Shown here in pieces: positions 1 through 10,646 of a stretch of DNA of 39,907 nucleotides. Position 1 is the first letter of the stretch. The number at the start of each line of letters is the position of its first letter. Source of the DNA: Lysobacteraceae bacterium (GTDB taxonomy: Bacteria > Pseudomonadota > Gammaproteobacteria > Xanthomonadales > Xanthomonadaceae); the NCBI GenBank assembly GCA_008015095.1, contig SSEV01000239.1:1-39907 (forward strand). The letters are read 5' to 3'. The notes below the pieces were generated by a model, which did no database searches, was not told where the DNA came from, and saw only the letters and a program-made list of their open reading frames with translations. The position numbers and the translations under genes are program-made.

Positions 1-687
1 GAGGGTTACCAGGACGCCCGCTCGTTGGCCCGCCGCATCGCGAAGATGGAAGCCTGGCTCGCCAATCCGCAGCTGCTCGAACCCGATGCCGACGCCGAGT
101 ACGCCGCCGTCATCGAGATCGATCTGGCCGACGTGCATGAGCCGATCGTGGCCTGCCCGAACGATCCTGACGATGTGAAGACCCTGTCCGAAGTCGCCGG
201 TGCGACGATCGACGAAGTATTCATCGGTTCATGCATGACCAACATCGGTCATTTCCGCGCCGCCGCGAAGCTGCTGGAAGGCAAGCGCGATATCCCGACC
301 CGCCTGTGGGTGGCGCCGCCGACCAAGATGGACGCATCCGAACTGACCAAGGAAGGCCATTACGGCACCTTTGGCGTTGCAGGTGCGCGTATGGAAATGC
401 CCGGCTGCTCGCTGTGCATGGGCAATCAGGCCCAGGTGCGCGAAGGCGCGACCGTGTTCTCGACTTCGACCCGCAACTTCCCGAACCGTCTTGGCAAGAA
501 CTCGAACGTCTATCTCGGCTCCGCCGAACTCGCCGCGATCTGCTCGCGTCTCGGCCGCATCCCGACCAAGGCCGAGTACATGGCGGACATCGGCATCATC
601 AACGAGAACGGTGCCGAGATCTATCGCTACATGAATTTCGATCAGATCAAGGACTACAAGGCGGTCGCGGACACCGTCACAGCCTGA
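1..687 (+). CDS. acnB: Aconitate hydratase B, C-terminal part (5' truncated by window edge)
   Basis: Frame 1 is open from base 1 ([26 protein letters not shown]...) to the stop at 687; AcnB-like C-terminal motifs including [19 protein letters not shown] and [13 protein letters not shown]. Confidence 0.93.
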   Translation, partial: EGYQDARSLARRIAKMEAWLANPQLLEPDADAEYAAVIEIDLADVHEPIVACPNDPDDVKTLSEVAGATIDEVFIGSCMTNIGHFRAAAKLLEGKRDIPTRLWVAPPTKMDASELTKEGHYGTFGVAGARMEMPGCSLCMGNQAQVREGATVFSTSTRNFPNRLGKNSNVYLGSAELAAICSRLGRIPTKAEYMADIGIINENGAEIYRYMNFDQIKDYKAVADTVTA

Positions 688-730
688 CGTGCTCGGCAAC
701 GCGGCCATGAGGCCGTCGTACGGAAAAACG

Positions 731-753
731 AAGTCCGGCGAAAGCCGGGCTTC
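731..753 (+). terminator. Hairpin downstream of acnB, possible terminator
   Basis: AAGTCCGGC-GAAA-GCCGGGCTT stem with a GNRA-like loop; weak T tract. Confidence 0.4.
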
Positions 754-1006
754 TGCGTGTGTGCGTCGGTTCCGGCGACACGTCGATCGTCATGCCGGGG
801 CGCGATGGCAGGGGTCTATTCCGGCAGCGTCGCGAGACCATGCTGAAAAACCCTTTCCGGCGCGAGGCATCGCGGCTCGAACGATACCCCTTGTCATCGC
901 TCTATGTCGTGGAACTCTGCCCAATTCGTGCGGTTCTCCCAACAACCCGCAAATCTTGTAAGGCCACCCTTGACGAAGCGCGCATGCTTCAGCGTTTGGG
1001 CAGAAC

Positions 1007-1618
1007 TCAGTACAGCGATTCCTCCACCGCTGCCATCATCGCCCGCCGCCGCAACGCGAAATCCCACATCGTGCCGCCCATCTGCCGCCAGAGCACAGCC
1101 GAGCGCAGTGCGGCGAGCAGCAGCGCACGGATCTCGATCACGACGTCCGCCTGCTGCAGATAATGCGGGTTGCCCAGCACGATCACTTTCGGACGCAACT
1201 GGCTGATGGTGTCCGCGTAGAGTTGGCCCAGCCGATGCACCACCTCCGGATGGGCGCTGCCCTGGCGTTCCGCGATGTCGGCGAGCGCGAGAATGCCATT
1301 GCGTACACGATCTGCCATGTCCTGGTCGGCGATGAATCGTCGTTCTATCTGCAAGACGGCCATGCCGAGCTTGGGTAACGCTTGATCTCCCTGCCGTTCC
1401 CCAAGGTGGTCGCGTATCAGCAGCAAACCGTTGCGCAGCGAGGACACGCCGCCATAGACCTCTTCGGCGCTGCGTGCGTCGATACGGAAAACGCTGTCGA
1501 GTACGCAGCGCTCGACCGTGCCGTCAGCATGGCCGGTTTCGGCGATCTGTCTGACCAATTTCAGCGCCTGCAGCATGCCTGCCAGGGCGAATACACAGGC
1601 GCGGATGTCCTTGCTCAT
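1007..1618 (-). CDS. hflD: High-frequency lysogenization protein HflD homolog
   Basis: 203-aa ORF overlapping the mnmA stop; HflD-like sequence ([19 protein letters not shown]..., [34 protein letters not shown]). Confidence 0.9.
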   Translation of the reverse strand: MSKDIRACVFALAGMLQALKLVRQIAETGHADGTVERCVLDSVFRIDARSAEEVYGGVSSLRNGLLLIRDHLGERQGDQALPKLGMAVLQIERRFIADQDMADRVRNGILALADIAERQGSAHPEVVHRLGQLYADTISQLRPKVIVLGNPHYLQQADVVIEIRALLLAALRSAVLWRQMGGTMWDFALRRRAMMAAVEESLY

Positions 1619-2847
1619 CTCGATGCGGTCTTCGAATTGGTAATGGCTTGGCCATCAGGCTCGGCAGGATATGCGGATGGCGATGGTTCCGCCATGGAAG
1701 GGTGCGCCAATGCATCCAGTGGCGCATCGGTTGCGGCGATCGCCGCCCCCCCCAGACAGACCTCTCCGCGGTAGAGCACCAGGGATTGGCCGGGTGTGAC
1801 GGCGCGCTGAGCAGAAGCGAACGTGACTTCCAGACTGCCGTCCGGGCGTATTTCGACATCGCAGTCGACATCGTTCTGTCGATAGCGCGTCTGCGCCGTG
1901 CAGCTGAATCGGCTGCACGGGGACTCGCCGGCGATCCAGTGCGCGGTTTCCGTACGCAGCCGTCGCGAATAAAGATACGGCGAGTCGACGCCTTGATCGA
2001 CGACGAGTTCGTTGCGAAGCACATCCTTCCCGACGACGTACCAGGGGGCTGGCTCGAATCCGCGGATGCCGCCCAACTGCAGGCCTTCGCGTTGGCCGAG
2101 GGTGAAATAGAACACGCCCGGGTGCTCGCCGATACGGCGTCCGTCGGGCGTGACGATTGCACCGGGTTTGGCGGGCAGATAGCGCGCGAGGAATTCGCGA
2201 AAATCACGTTCGCCAATGAAACAGATACCGGTCGAATCTTTTTTCCGCGCCGTCGGCAGTCCCGCGGATGCCGCGATCCTACGCACATCGCTCTTGAATA
2301 GCTCGCCGAGCGGGAAAAGGGTGGCCGACAACTGTGCTTGACCGAGCTGATGCAGGAAATAGCTCTGGTCCTTGCCGCGATCGAGCGCGCGAAGCAATTG
2401 CCACTGACCATCCTGCTCGCGAACCCGGGCGTAGTGGCCGGTCGCGATCGACGCAGCACCGAGTTCGCGCGCGGCGTCGAGAAAATGCTTGAACTTGATT
2501 TCGCGGTTGCAGAGCACATCGGGATTAGGCGTGCGCCCTGCGGCGTACTCGGCCAGGAAGTGCTCGAATACGCCGGCCCAGTATTCCGTGGAGAAATCGC
2601 GGAAATGGATCGGGATGCCCAGGCGCCCGCAGACCGCGACCGCATCGCGCCGGTCATCCTCGGCCCGGCATTCGCCGCTGCCGTCATCGGCCCAGTTGTG
2701 CATGAACAGACCGGCCACAGTGCTTTCGCGATCACATAGGGGGTGTTCGCGGAGGATTTGATCGCGCAGTAACAGGGCAGCGACCGAAGAATCGACCCCA
2801 CCCGACATTCCGACGATGATCCGCGGCGAACTCAAAGCGCGTCTCAA
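1615..2847 (-). CDS. mnmA: tRNA-specific 2-thiouridylase
   Basis: [15 protein letters not shown]-loop, [44 protein letters not shown]. Confidence 0.97.
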   Translation of the reverse strand: MRRALSSPRIIVGMSGGVDSSVAALLLRDQILREHPLCDRESTVAGLFMHNWADDGSGECRAEDDRRDAVAVCGRLGIPIHFRDFSTEYWAGVFEHFLAEYAAGRTPNPDVLCNREIKFKHFLDAARELGAASIATGHYARVREQDGQWQLLRALDRGKDQSYFLHQLGQAQLSATLFPLGELFKSDVRRIAASAGLPTARKKDSTGICFIGERDFREFLARYLPAKPGAIVTPDGRRIGEHPGVFYFTLGQREGLQLGGIRGFEPAPWYVVGKDVLRNELVVDQGVDSPYLYSRRLRTETAHWIAGESPCSRFSCTAQTRYRQNDVDCDVEIRPDGSLEVTFASAQRAVTPGQSLVLYRGEVCLGGAAIAATDAPLDALAHPSMAEPSPSAYPAEPDGQAITNSKTASR

Positions 2848-3308
2848 TCCATATGGCGCAGGATTGACAACGGGGTCTGCAAGCCCGCCAGGTGATCCGC
2901 GACCGCCTGCCAGACTAATGGGCTACGGTGCCGGTCGCGGGCCGCCAACAGTTCGTCGGGGCTCATCCAGATCGCCTGGACGATGCCCTCGTCGAGAGGG
3001 CGGCTGGGATCATGCCCTAACGGCTCGGCCGAGAAAGCGAAGCGCAGATAGTGGCGGCCGGTTTCCGGCGCCTTCCACTGATACGCACCCAGAAACCCGG
3101 TCGGACGCACATCCCATCCGGTTTCTTCGCGGGCTTCGCGAACGGCCGCATCGATCAGACTCTCATCCGGTTCCAGATGGCCGGCAGGCTGGTTGATGAC
3201 CACCCGGCCACTGACGCGCTCTTCCACGCAAAGCACGCGGCCTTCAGCCATGATCACGCTGGCGACAGTCACATCCGGTTGCCAGAAACGCCCGTCGCGA
3301 TAGCTCAT
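2844..3308 (-). CDS. Nudix hydrolase (NudJ-like)
   Basis: Nudix box [15 protein letters not shown]; likely ATG at 3308 preceded by GGGGGAG; 4-bp overlap with mnmA. Confidence 0.87.
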   Translation of the reverse strand: MSYRDGRFWQPDVTVASVIMAEGRVLCVEERVSGRVVINQPAGHLEPDESLIDAAVREAREETGWDVRPTGFLGAYQWKAPETGRHYLRFAFSAEPLGHDPSRPLDEGIVQAIWMSPDELLAARDRHRSPLVWQAVADHLAGLQTPLSILRHMD

Positions 3309-3868
3309 GCTCCCCCCTTCGTCGATCTTTTCCGCATGTGTCGTGTCTCCGGCGTCGGCGGGCATTGTGTTCCGCCACGACGGCCGCCGTCCATGCCGCT
3401 GCTATAGCGCAGGTAGTCCGACCGTTCCCCAACCTTTCCGAATCCTACGGACTGGATGGCGCAATTGCGCATGATCTGCCGGGACGGAGAGATCGCGGAC
3501 CTCCATCGCCATGTCCATCTCACATTCGAGACTCTCGGAGGCATCCAAGTTAACGGCGCCAGGAACTGAAGATCCCGCATGCTCCGCGTTCATCGTGGGG
3601 CAGGGAGGGGAACCGCCGCACCCGCGTGGCCCACATCCATACGGAGCAGACACCTGCATCCCTGTCAAGACGCTTTACCGGGCATCGCGAAGAGCGCCTC
3701 ACAAATGCAGACGCTGTGGCGATGGATGCTGGTGGCTGAAAGAAGAGTGTCTGTGGGCGGGAAGAGCGCCTGAAATCGTTTTTCTCATTGGGATCGGCCG
3801 AAAATAGAACTGATTTCGCGGGATTCGGGGTTGCCGGTTCGGTTGTTCGGGTCTCTCTGGCTCAGGCA

Positions 3869-4753
3869 CTAGTCGCGATAGCGCTTGAGCAGATCCTGGT
3901 AGGCGTCGATGCGACGGTCGCGCAGGAATGGCCAGATCCGGCGCACGTGTTCGCTGCGGCCCAGATCGACCTCCGCGTGCAGGATCGCCGGCCCCCCGTC
4001 CGCTTGAGCCAGAAATTCACCCTGCGGGCCGAGCACATGACTAGTGCCCCAAAAATCGATACCCGACGCTCCCAGCGGGGAGATCTCGTGCCCGACACGG
4101 TTGCAGGAGAGCACCGGCAATCCGTTCGCCACGGCATGGCCGCGGTGGCTGAGCACCCAGGCGTCGCGTTGGCGCTCCTTCTCGGCCTGGGTATCGTCGG
4201 GATCCCAGCCGATGGCCGTCGGATAAAGCAACAACTCAGCCCCGGCAAGGGCCATCAGTCGTGCGCCTTCGGGATACCATTGATCCCAACACACCAATAC
4301 GCCCAGTCGGCCCACCGAAGTGTCGATCGGAGTAAAGCCGAGATCGCCCGGCGTGAAATAGAACTTCTCGTAGAAACCCGGGTCGTCCGGGATGTGCATC
4401 TTGCGATATTTGCCGGCGACCGATCCGTCGGCTTCGTATACGACCGCGGTATTGTGGTATAGGCCAGCAGCCCTGCGTTCGAACAGAGAACTCACCAGGA
4501 CGACGCGGTGTCGTTTCGCCAGCGCCCCCAGGCGTTGCGTGCTCGGTCCCGGAATGCATTCAGCGCGTTCGAATTCATCCACAGACTCGTGCTGACAGAA
4601 ATACGCGCCGTTGTGCAGTTCTTGCAACAGCACTAATTGCGCGCCGCCCCTGGCCGCTTCGCCGACGCGCTCTTCGATCACGGTGAGGTTGGCCTCGACC
4701 GTACCGTGATTTTTTTCCTGGATCAGTGCAACCGGCAGCGTCTTGTGTTTCAT
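3869..4753 (-). CDS. aguB: N-carbamoylputrescine amidase (carbon-nitrogen hydrolase)
   Basis: Nitrilase-fold motifs LVLLQELHNGAYF, KYRKMHIPDDPGFYEKFYFTPGD, LVCWDQWYPEGARLMAL. Start chosen at MKHKTLPVALIQ. Confidence 0.93.
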   Translation of the reverse strand: MKHKTLPVALIQEKNHGTVEANLTVIEERVGEAARGGAQLVLLQELHNGAYFCQHESVDEFERAECIPGPSTQRLGALAKRHRVVLVSSLFERRAAGLYHNTAVVYEADGSVAGKYRKMHIPDDPGFYEKFYFTPGDLGFTPIDTSVGRLGVLVCWDQWYPEGARLMALAGAELLLYPTAIGWDPDDTQAEKERQRDAWVLSHRGHAVANGLPVLSCNRVGHEISPLGASGIDFWGTSHVLGPQGEFLAQADGGPAILHAEVDLGRSEHVRRIWPFLRDRRIDAYQDLLKRYRD

Positions 4754-4832
4754 GGCGACCTTGAACGAAATCAGCATGGTGGGGCCTGCTTGGGCCCGTC
4801 ATTGCAGCATATTCGACACGGATTTCCACCTA

Positions 4833-5207
4833 GGGAGCCTCTGAACGCATCAGAGGTTCCCGCACGCCATGAAGGGGCGCTCGCGGATCAAGCGCGCAAG
4901 AGCTTGATTTGCGTGAGCGGGCTCAAACTTGGTCAGAGTCTACGGCGTCTGAATCACACCAAGATGGTGTGATTCAGACCTTCCATAACAGGCTGTTGAA
5001 AAGCGAGTTGCTCGCGCGACCACGTAAGCGACTGATTTGCCGGAGGCAAGTCCGGACATGTGCCGGACTCGCGACTTGACTGCGTCGGCAGGGGGCCGCG
5101 CGAACAGCCGCGCCGGCCAGCCGCAAGGATGCGGCGAGTCAAATATGTGCACAGCGCCAGCGTGGCGTTATTCAGGCGTTGCGGACTCGGGGCAAGCCCG
5201 AGTCCGC
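4833..5207. repeat. Non-coding palindrome-rich mosaic between aguA and aguB
   Basis: Inverted repeats GGGAGCCTCTGA/TCAGAGGTTCCC (4833-4861, one mismatch), GTCTGAATCACACC/GGTGTGATTCAGAC (4947-4979, 14 bp perfect), AGTCCGG/CCGGACT (5049-5069), GCGGACTCGGG/CCCGAGTCCGC (5181-5207, 11 bp perfect). No credible ORF. Confidence 0.65.
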
Positions 5208-5333
5208 TATCGCTGGATCAGGCGCTTGAACGTTTGATTCGCCAGCGGGCTATCCACGGCGCGCTGAATCTCTCAATTGTTCCGGGAGTGCCCATGTGCT
5301 CCATCGAGCGAAACCGCAGCGGACGGCCGGTGG

Positions 5334-6371
5334 TCAGCTGAGCACGCCCGCAGGCAATTGCATGGTGATGCAATGCAGGCTGCCGTTCTGCCAGATCAGC
5401 GGGCGGCATGGTATCGGTACGATACTACGACCGGGGAAAGCTTCGGCCAGCACGGCCTGCGCACGGGCATCGGCAGGATCGCCGTATGCCGGCACCAGTA
5501 CTGCGCCATTGACGATCAGGAAATTCGCGTAACTCGCCGCGAGACGTCGGCCTTCATCGAAGATCGGGCGTGGCCACGGTAGGGCGAACAGGCGGTAGGG
5601 TCTGCCGTCGCGCGTACGCAGAGCCGCCAATTCTTCAGCCATCGCCTGCAGTTCCAGAAAGTGCGTATCAGAGACATCGTCGCAGGCTTGGTAGACGATA
5701 ACGTCTTCGGCGGCGAAGCGGGCCAGGGTGTCGATATGGGCATCGGTGTCATCGCCCTCAAGATGGCCATGCTCCAGCCATAGCACCCGATCCTGGATCA
5801 ACCATTCGCATAATTTGTGTGTCAACTCCGTGCGCGAGGCTTGGGGATGACGCTCATGCAGACAGCGCCAGGTGGTGAGCAGGGTTCCGGCGCCATCGGT
5901 CTCGATCCCGCCACCCTCTAGCGCGAAATCGATTTGGCGTCGCTCGCTCGCACTGAACAACTCGCGCTCGCACAAGGCATCGATCAGACGATCGTCGCGG
6001 CTTGCCTCGAATTTGCCGCCCCAGCCGGTGAAGCGGAAATCGAGCAGCTTGGAGCTGTCGGTATTGGGGCCGACCAGTGCGATCGGGCCAGTATCGCGTA
6101 ACCAGGTGTCGTCGTATCCGACTTCGACGAAGCGAACCCGAGACATGTCGACTCGCGCCGAACTCAGGCGCGCCTCTGCATATGCCTGTAAATCGTCGTC
6201 GATCACGCAGATCACAACGGGCTCGAATGCGGTGATTGCGTCGACCAGGGCAATGTAGGTCTCCTCTACATCGACCAGACGCGGCGACCAGTCGGTATCG
6301 AGGTGCGGCCAAGCGATCAGCACCGCGGACTGGGGTTCCCATTCCGCGGGAAAACGGAGCGACTCGGTCAT
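5334..6371 (-). CDS. aguA: Agmatine deiminase
   Basis: Porphyromonas-type peptidyl-arginine deiminase/agmatine deiminase family: EWEPQSAVLIAWPH, YDDTWLRDTGPIAL, ALEGGGIETDGAGTLLTT, LEHGHLEGDDTDAHIDTLARF. Confidence 0.96.
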   Translation of the reverse strand: MTESLRFPAEWEPQSAVLIAWPHLDTDWSPRLVDVEETYIALVDAITAFEPVVICVIDDDLQAYAEARLSSARVDMSRVRFVEVGYDDTWLRDTGPIALVGPNTDSSKLLDFRFTGWGGKFEASRDDRLIDALCERELFSASERRQIDFALEGGGIETDGAGTLLTTWRCLHERHPQASRTELTHKLCEWLIQDRVLWLEHGHLEGDDTDAHIDTLARFAAEDVIVYQACDDVSDTHFLELQAMAEELAALRTRDGRPYRLFALPWPRPIFDEGRRLAASYANFLIVNGAVLVPAYGDPADARAQAVLAEAFPGRSIVPIPCRPLIWQNGSLHCITMQLPAGVLS

Positions 6372-6373
6372 CG

Positions 6374-6703
6374 TCAGCGGATCGGCGCTTTGGGTCCGAT
6401 TTCTTCGTTACCGGCGCGGATCGCGACCACGTCGATCACTTTGTCTTTCTCGAAGTACACGACGAAATTCGGATAAGTCCAGCGGTTGATGGTCGGCCAC
6501 TGACGCTTTTGTCCGCCTCGGGGCTCCATGCGCGAAGCGGGCGCGCCAAATTTGCGTTCGACCTGCGCCATGCTCATACCGCGTGTGGGCAGGTTCATGC
6601 CGGACTCATTGCCGATGCGTTCGATGAGCAGTTTATCTGCAACGGCGGACTGCGGAATGCCCGCCAGTATGGCGAACAACAGGGCTGTGGCGAGACGGAG
6701 CAT
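6374..6703 (-). CDS. Small exported protein, possibly SmpA/OmlA (BamE)-like fold
   Basis: Signal peptide-like MLRLATALLFAILAGIPQSAVA; GMSMAQVERKFGAP...WTYPNFVVYFEKDKVIDVV resembles SmpA/OmlA domains; ATG at 6703 preceded by GGAGG; 2 bp from aguA. Confidence 0.65.
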   Translation of the reverse strand: MLRLATALLFAILAGIPQSAVADKLLIERIGNESGMNLPTRGMSMAQVERKFGAPASRMEPRGGQKRQWPTINRWTYPNFVVYFEKDKVIDVVAIRAGNEEIGPKAPIR

Positions 6704-6872
6704 GGGGGAACCTCCTCTGACGCTCAAACGGGAGCTCGATTGTAAGCAGGTTTGGCCAATGGGGTACAACGATCTTGCCACGATTGACACGATGGGTTCG
6801 CTGTGCGCACGACATGCCTATTCCGAACTCTGCTTTTGCAGTCCTTTACGGCATCGAAACCCGGATATGTCA

Positions 6873-6893
6873 AAGGCCGCGCTTGGCGGCCTT
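6873..6893 (-). terminator. Hairpin downstream of rpmJ, probable terminator
   Basis: AAGGCCGC-gcttg-GCGGCCTT, 8-bp perfect stem, followed by TTTGACAT on the minus strand. Confidence 0.5.
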
Positions 6894-6963
6894 CGACGGA
6901 ATCTTTCTGGGCGGTTCGACAACCAGGCAGTCGGGCTTCAGGCTCAAACCTGGCTGATGCGGT

Positions 6964-7089
6964 TCAGCGCTGGCGCGCTTTGAAACGCGGATTCGACTTG
7001 CAGATCACGAAGACCTTGCCACGACGGCGAACGACTTTGCAGTCGCGGTGGCGGGCCTTCGCCGACTTGAGAGAGGACAGAACCTTCAT
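6964..7089 (-). CDS. rpmJ: 50S ribosomal protein L36, alternative (YkgO-like) form
   Basis: [41 protein letters not shown], 41 aa, close to E. coli YkgO. Confidence 0.95.
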   Translation of the reverse strand: MKVLSSLKSAKARHRDCKVVRRRGKVFVICKSNPRFKARQR

Positions 7090-7288
7090 GGGAACCTCGG
7101 TAATGACTCGTTGACAGGAGTGCGGCACGTACGCAGCACAATCGAATGGAGACCAAGCCGAACATTCTACCCGGAGTTTCTTTTTTGATTCAAGTAGTTG
7201 CCCGGTGTGGTGCCGAAACTCAAGGAGTAGCCGGCGCCGGACCAAACTGCAGATAGAATGCGCCGTCGAATTGTCGCCCGAGCCCTGG

Positions 7289-7987
7289 ATGTCCGCTTCT
7301 CCCACTCAGTCCGCCCTCGTGGATGTCCTGACTATCGACGGACCCTCTGGTTCCGGCAAAGGCACCATCAGCCGTATGGTCGCTGCACGACTGGGCTGGC
7401 ATTACCTCGATTCCGGGGCTCTGTACAGAGGGGTAGGGGTCGCGGCAGGCTGGGCCGGACTTGATCTGGCGGATCCGGCCGCGCTAGTCCGTTGTGCGTT
7501 TGACACGCAGATCGGGTTTCAGGAAACCCCTGAAGGAGAACTGCGTGTGATCGTTAATGGCCTGGACGCGACAGATGAACTTCGGACCGAAACGGCCGGG
7601 GCAGCCGCTTCGGCGATCGCGGCGGTCCCCGAAGTCCGGGCCGCCTTGCGTGATCGTCAGCGTGCTTTTCGTTTGGCGCCTGGGCTAGTGGCAGACGGTC
7701 GGGACATGGGCACAGTGATCTTTCCGGATGCCCGATATAAGGTGTTTCTCACCGCGAGCCCCGAAGAACGAGCGGAAAGACGTTATAAGCAGTTGAAAGA
7801 CAAGGGGGTTTCCGTTACCCTGGACGACCTGCTGCGCGAAATTCTCGCCCGCGACGCCCGCGACGCCAATCGTGCGGTGGCGCCCTTGCGACCGGCCGAC
7901 GACGCCGTTTGCATCGACACCACTGGCTTCGGCATCGATGTCGTCGTCGAGCGTGTCTTGGCGCTGATGCCGGCGACACGCGGCTAG
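7289..7987 (+). CDS. cmk: Cytidylate kinase
   Basis: [69 protein letters not shown]. Confidence 0.97.
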   Translation: MSASPTQSALVDVLTIDGPSGSGKGTISRMVAARLGWHYLDSGALYRGVGVAAGWAGLDLADPAALVRCAFDTQIGFQETPEGELRVIVNGLDATDELRTETAGAAASAIAAVPEVRAALRDRQRAFRLAPGLVADGRDMGTVIFPDARYKVFLTASPEERAERRYKQLKDKGVSVTLDDLLREILARDARDANRAVAPLRPADDAVCIDTTGFGIDVVVERVLALMPATRG

Positions 7988-8027
7988 CGACGCGCGCCGT
8001 AGCTGCGGCAGGATGGTCCGCCGGCCT

Positions 8028-8056
8028 GCTCCGTTCCGGAGCCCCAGCGGTTTTTT
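8028..8056 (+). terminator. Possible terminator or attenuator between cmk and rpsA
   Basis: GCTCCG-ttc-CGGAGC stem with a T6 run nine bases downstream. Confidence 0.35.
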
Positions 8057-8162
8057 CAACCAATCACTCTCACGGCCACAGGCAATCCCGCCAGGCCCGC
8101 AACGGGTGGATCGGCCCGTATCAGTGCAGGGCGATCTGTATCATCAACCGAGTAATCAACAC

Positions 8163-9851
8163 ATGACCGAATCATTCGCAGAACTGTTCGAACAGAGCCA
8201 GACTAATCTGGCCAAGCTCAAGCCCGGCGCCATCGTCAGCGGCACCGTCGTCGATATCCGCTCCGACGTCGTGGTGATCAACGCCGGCCTGAAGTCTGAG
8301 GGCATCGTCCCGATCGAACAGTTCCGTAACGACGCCGGCGAGATCGACGTCGCTGTCGGCGACACCGTCAAGGTGGCGCTGGACTCCCTGGAGAACGGTT
8401 TCGGCGAAACCATCCTCTCGCGCGAGAAAGCCAAGCGCGCAATGGTCTGGGACGAGTTGGAAGAGGCGCTGCAGAAGAACGAAACCATCACCGGCCGCAT
8501 CAGCGGCAAGGTCAAGGGCGGTTTCACTGTCGATATCAAGGATGTCCGCGCGTTCCTGCCGGGATCGTTGGTTGACGTGCGCCCGGTCCGTGATCCGGTC
8601 TACCTCGAAGGTAAGGAGCTGGAGTTCAAGCTGATCAAGCTCGATCGCAAGCGCAACAATGTCGTCGTCTCCCGCCGCGCGGTGGTCGAGAGCGAGCATT
8701 CGGAAGAGCGCGAGATCCTGCTCGAGAAGCTGGTCGAAGGCGCGAAGCTCAAGGGCGTGGTCAAGAATCTCACCGATTACGGTGCGTTCGTCGATCTCGG
8801 CGGCATCGATGGCCTGCTGCATATCACCGACATGGCGTGGAAGCGCGTGCGTCATCCCTCCGAAGTGGTCGAGGTCGGTCAGGAACTGGAAGTTCGCGTG
8901 CTCAAATACGATCGCGAACGCAACCGTGTCAGCCTTGGTCTCAAGCAGCTGGGCGAGGATCCATGGGACAACATCGCGCGCCGTTACCCGGCCAACATGC
9001 GCATGTTCGGTAAGGTTTCCAACGTCACTGACTATGGCGCTTTCGTGGAGATCGAGCCGGGCGTCGAGGGTCTGGTTCACGTGTCCGAGATGGACTGGAC
9101 CAACAAGAACGTCAATCCGTCTAAGGTTGTCCAGGTGGGCGACGAGGTCGAGGTGATGATCCTCGATGTGGACGAGGAGCGTCGTCGCATCTCTCTGGGC
9201 ATGAAGCAGTGCACCCAGAACCCCTGGGAAATGTTTGCAGCGACCCACAAGAAGAACGACAAGGTGTCCGGTCAAATCAAGTCGATCACCGACTTCGGCA
9301 TCTTCATCGGCTTGGATGGCGGGATCGACGGTTTGATCCATCTGTCCGATCTGAGCTGGAACACCACCGGCGAAGACGTGGTCCGCAATTTCAAGAAGGG
9401 CGACACTCTCGAAGCGGTCGTGCTAGCCGTCGATCCGGAACGCGAACGTATCAGCCTTGGCGTAAAGCAGCTTGAACAGGATCCGTTCGGCCAGTTCATG
9501 GCGACCTATCCCAAGGGCTCCAAAGTCTCCGGCATGGTGAAGGAAGTCGACGCGAAGGGCGCGATGATCGACCTTGGCGACGGCATCGAAGGTTATGTCA
9601 CCGCGCGCGACGTCAGTCACGAGCGTGTCGAGGACGCCAGTCAGCATCTGAAGGTGGGTGACAAGGTCGAAGCCAAGTTGATCGGCATGGACCGGAAGGG
9701 CCGCACTTTGCAGTTGTCGATTAAAGCCAAGGATGAAGCCGAGACTCAGGAGGCGTTGGCCGAGTACAACAAAGCCTCCGCCGAAGCCGCCAGCGGCACA
9801 ACCAAACTGGGTGCGTTGCTGCGCGAGCAGCTCGAGAACCGGTCCGAGTAA
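8163..9851 (+). CDS. rpsA: 30S ribosomal protein S1
   Basis: 562 aa from [22 protein letters not shown]; repeated S1 domains ([29 protein letters not shown] etc.). Confidence 0.98.
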   Translation: MTESFAELFEQSQTNLAKLKPGAIVSGTVVDIRSDVVVINAGLKSEGIVPIEQFRNDAGEIDVAVGDTVKVALDSLENGFGETILSREKAKRAMVWDELEEALQKNETITGRISGKVKGGFTVDIKDVRAFLPGSLVDVRPVRDPVYLEGKELEFKLIKLDRKRNNVVVSRRAVVESEHSEEREILLEKLVEGAKLKGVVKNLTDYGAFVDLGGIDGLLHITDMAWKRVRHPSEVVEVGQELEVRVLKYDRERNRVSLGLKQLGEDPWDNIARRYPANMRMFGKVSNVTDYGAFVEIEPGVEGLVHVSEMDWTNKNVNPSKVVQVGDEVEVMILDVDEERRRISLGMKQCTQNPWEMFAATHKKNDKVSGQIKSITDFGIFIGLDGGIDGLIHLSDLSWNTTGEDVVRNFKKGDTLEAVVLAVDPERERISLGVKQLEQDPFGQFMATYPKGSKVSGMVKEVDAKGAMIDLGDGIEGYVTARDVSHERVEDASQHLKVGDKVEAKLIGMDRKGRTLQLSIKAKDEAETQEALAEYNKASAEAASGTTKLGALLREQLENRSE

Positions 9852-9867
9852 TCCGCACCGGGTCCAA

Positions 9868-9894
9868 CGGCGATCCGCATGATGCGGATCGCCG
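9868..9894 (+). terminator. Strong hairpin between rpsA and ihfB
   Basis: CGGCGATCCGCA-tga-TGCGGATCGCCG, 12-bp perfect stem, no clear T tract. Confidence 0.5.
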
Positions 9895-9937
9895 TCCGGA
9901 CCGAGCGGTTGCGGTCTGAGCGAGCACTGCGAACGCC

Positions 9938-10240
9938 ATGACCAAGTCAGAACTGATCGAAATTCTGGCCCAGCGCCAGAGTCATCTGAAAGCAGACGAT
10001 GTCGACCTCGCGGTCAAGTCGTTGCTCGAAATGATGGGAGGGGCGCTGGCCGAGGGCGAGCGGATCGAGATCCGCGGGTTCGGCAGTTTTTCACTGCATT
10101 ACCGGCCGCCGCGCACTGGCCGAAACCCAAAGACCGGCGATGCCGTTGCGTTGCCCGGCAAGCATGTGCCGCACTTCAAGCCTGGCAAGGAGCTTCGCGA
10201 CAGGGTCAGCAGCGTCGTACCGCTGCCCTCCGAAGATTGA
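9938..10240 (+). CDS. ihfB: Integration host factor subunit beta
   Basis: [14 protein letters not shown]...[48 protein letters not shown]. Confidence 0.97.
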   Translation: MTKSELIEILAQRQSHLKADDVDLAVKSLLEMMGGALAEGERIEIRGFGSFSLHYRPPRTGRNPKTGDAVALPGKHVPHFKPGKELRDRVSSVVPLPSED

Positions 10241-10354
10241 TCCCGGGCGCGCCTAGGGATTCCGAGGCGGGGCCGGCGAGCGGGTATTTCCTCATCCGAT
10301 GCCGACCGGCATACACTTGCCGGCATCCGTATCCATTGCGACCCCGTCATCACG

Positions 10355-10645
10355 ATGCGACCGGTCCGTCTTATCATCGCCGCGATCTTCCTTGCCACCG
10401 GTGTCGTGCTCGGTGCTTTGAATGCCCAACCGGTTGTGGTCGATCTTGGCGCGATGCGGCTCGACGCCCCGCTTGGCATCGTCATATTGGTAGCGCTGCT
10501 TATCGGGGTGCTTGCCGGCGGATTGGCGCTCACCGCATCGGTGGTTTTGCCAATGCGGCGTCGGCGGCGGCATGAGCAGCGACGCGCAGCGTCGCATACG
10601 CCCACCTCGCAGCCTTCGATATCCCCCATTCCCGACGAGCATTGA
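10355..10645 (+). CDS. lapA: LapA family membrane protein
   Basis: Two hydrophobic segments (LIIAAIFLATGVVLGALNAQPVVVDL; GIVILVALLIGVLAGGLAL); position ihfB-lapA-lapB. Confidence 0.87.
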   Translation: MRPVRLIIAAIFLATGVVLGALNAQPVVVDLGAMRLDAPLGIVILVALLIGVLAGGLALTASVVLPMRRRRRHEQRRAASHTPTSQPSISPIPDEH

Positions 10646-10646
10646 A

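Noticed and set aside
1524-2801. 425-aa minus-strand ORF
   Set aside because: Alternative frame inside mnmA; Ser/Arg/Pro-rich frame artefact.
3366-3868. Short ORFs and an 11-bp direct repeat (GAAGAGCGCCT at 3689 and 3761) in the gap upstream of the Nudix gene
   Set aside because: No ORF with natural composition or motif; two copies of an 11-mer are weak evidence in this composition.
8172-9341. 389-aa minus-strand ORF
   Set aside because: Antisense shadow of rpsA, which is certain.
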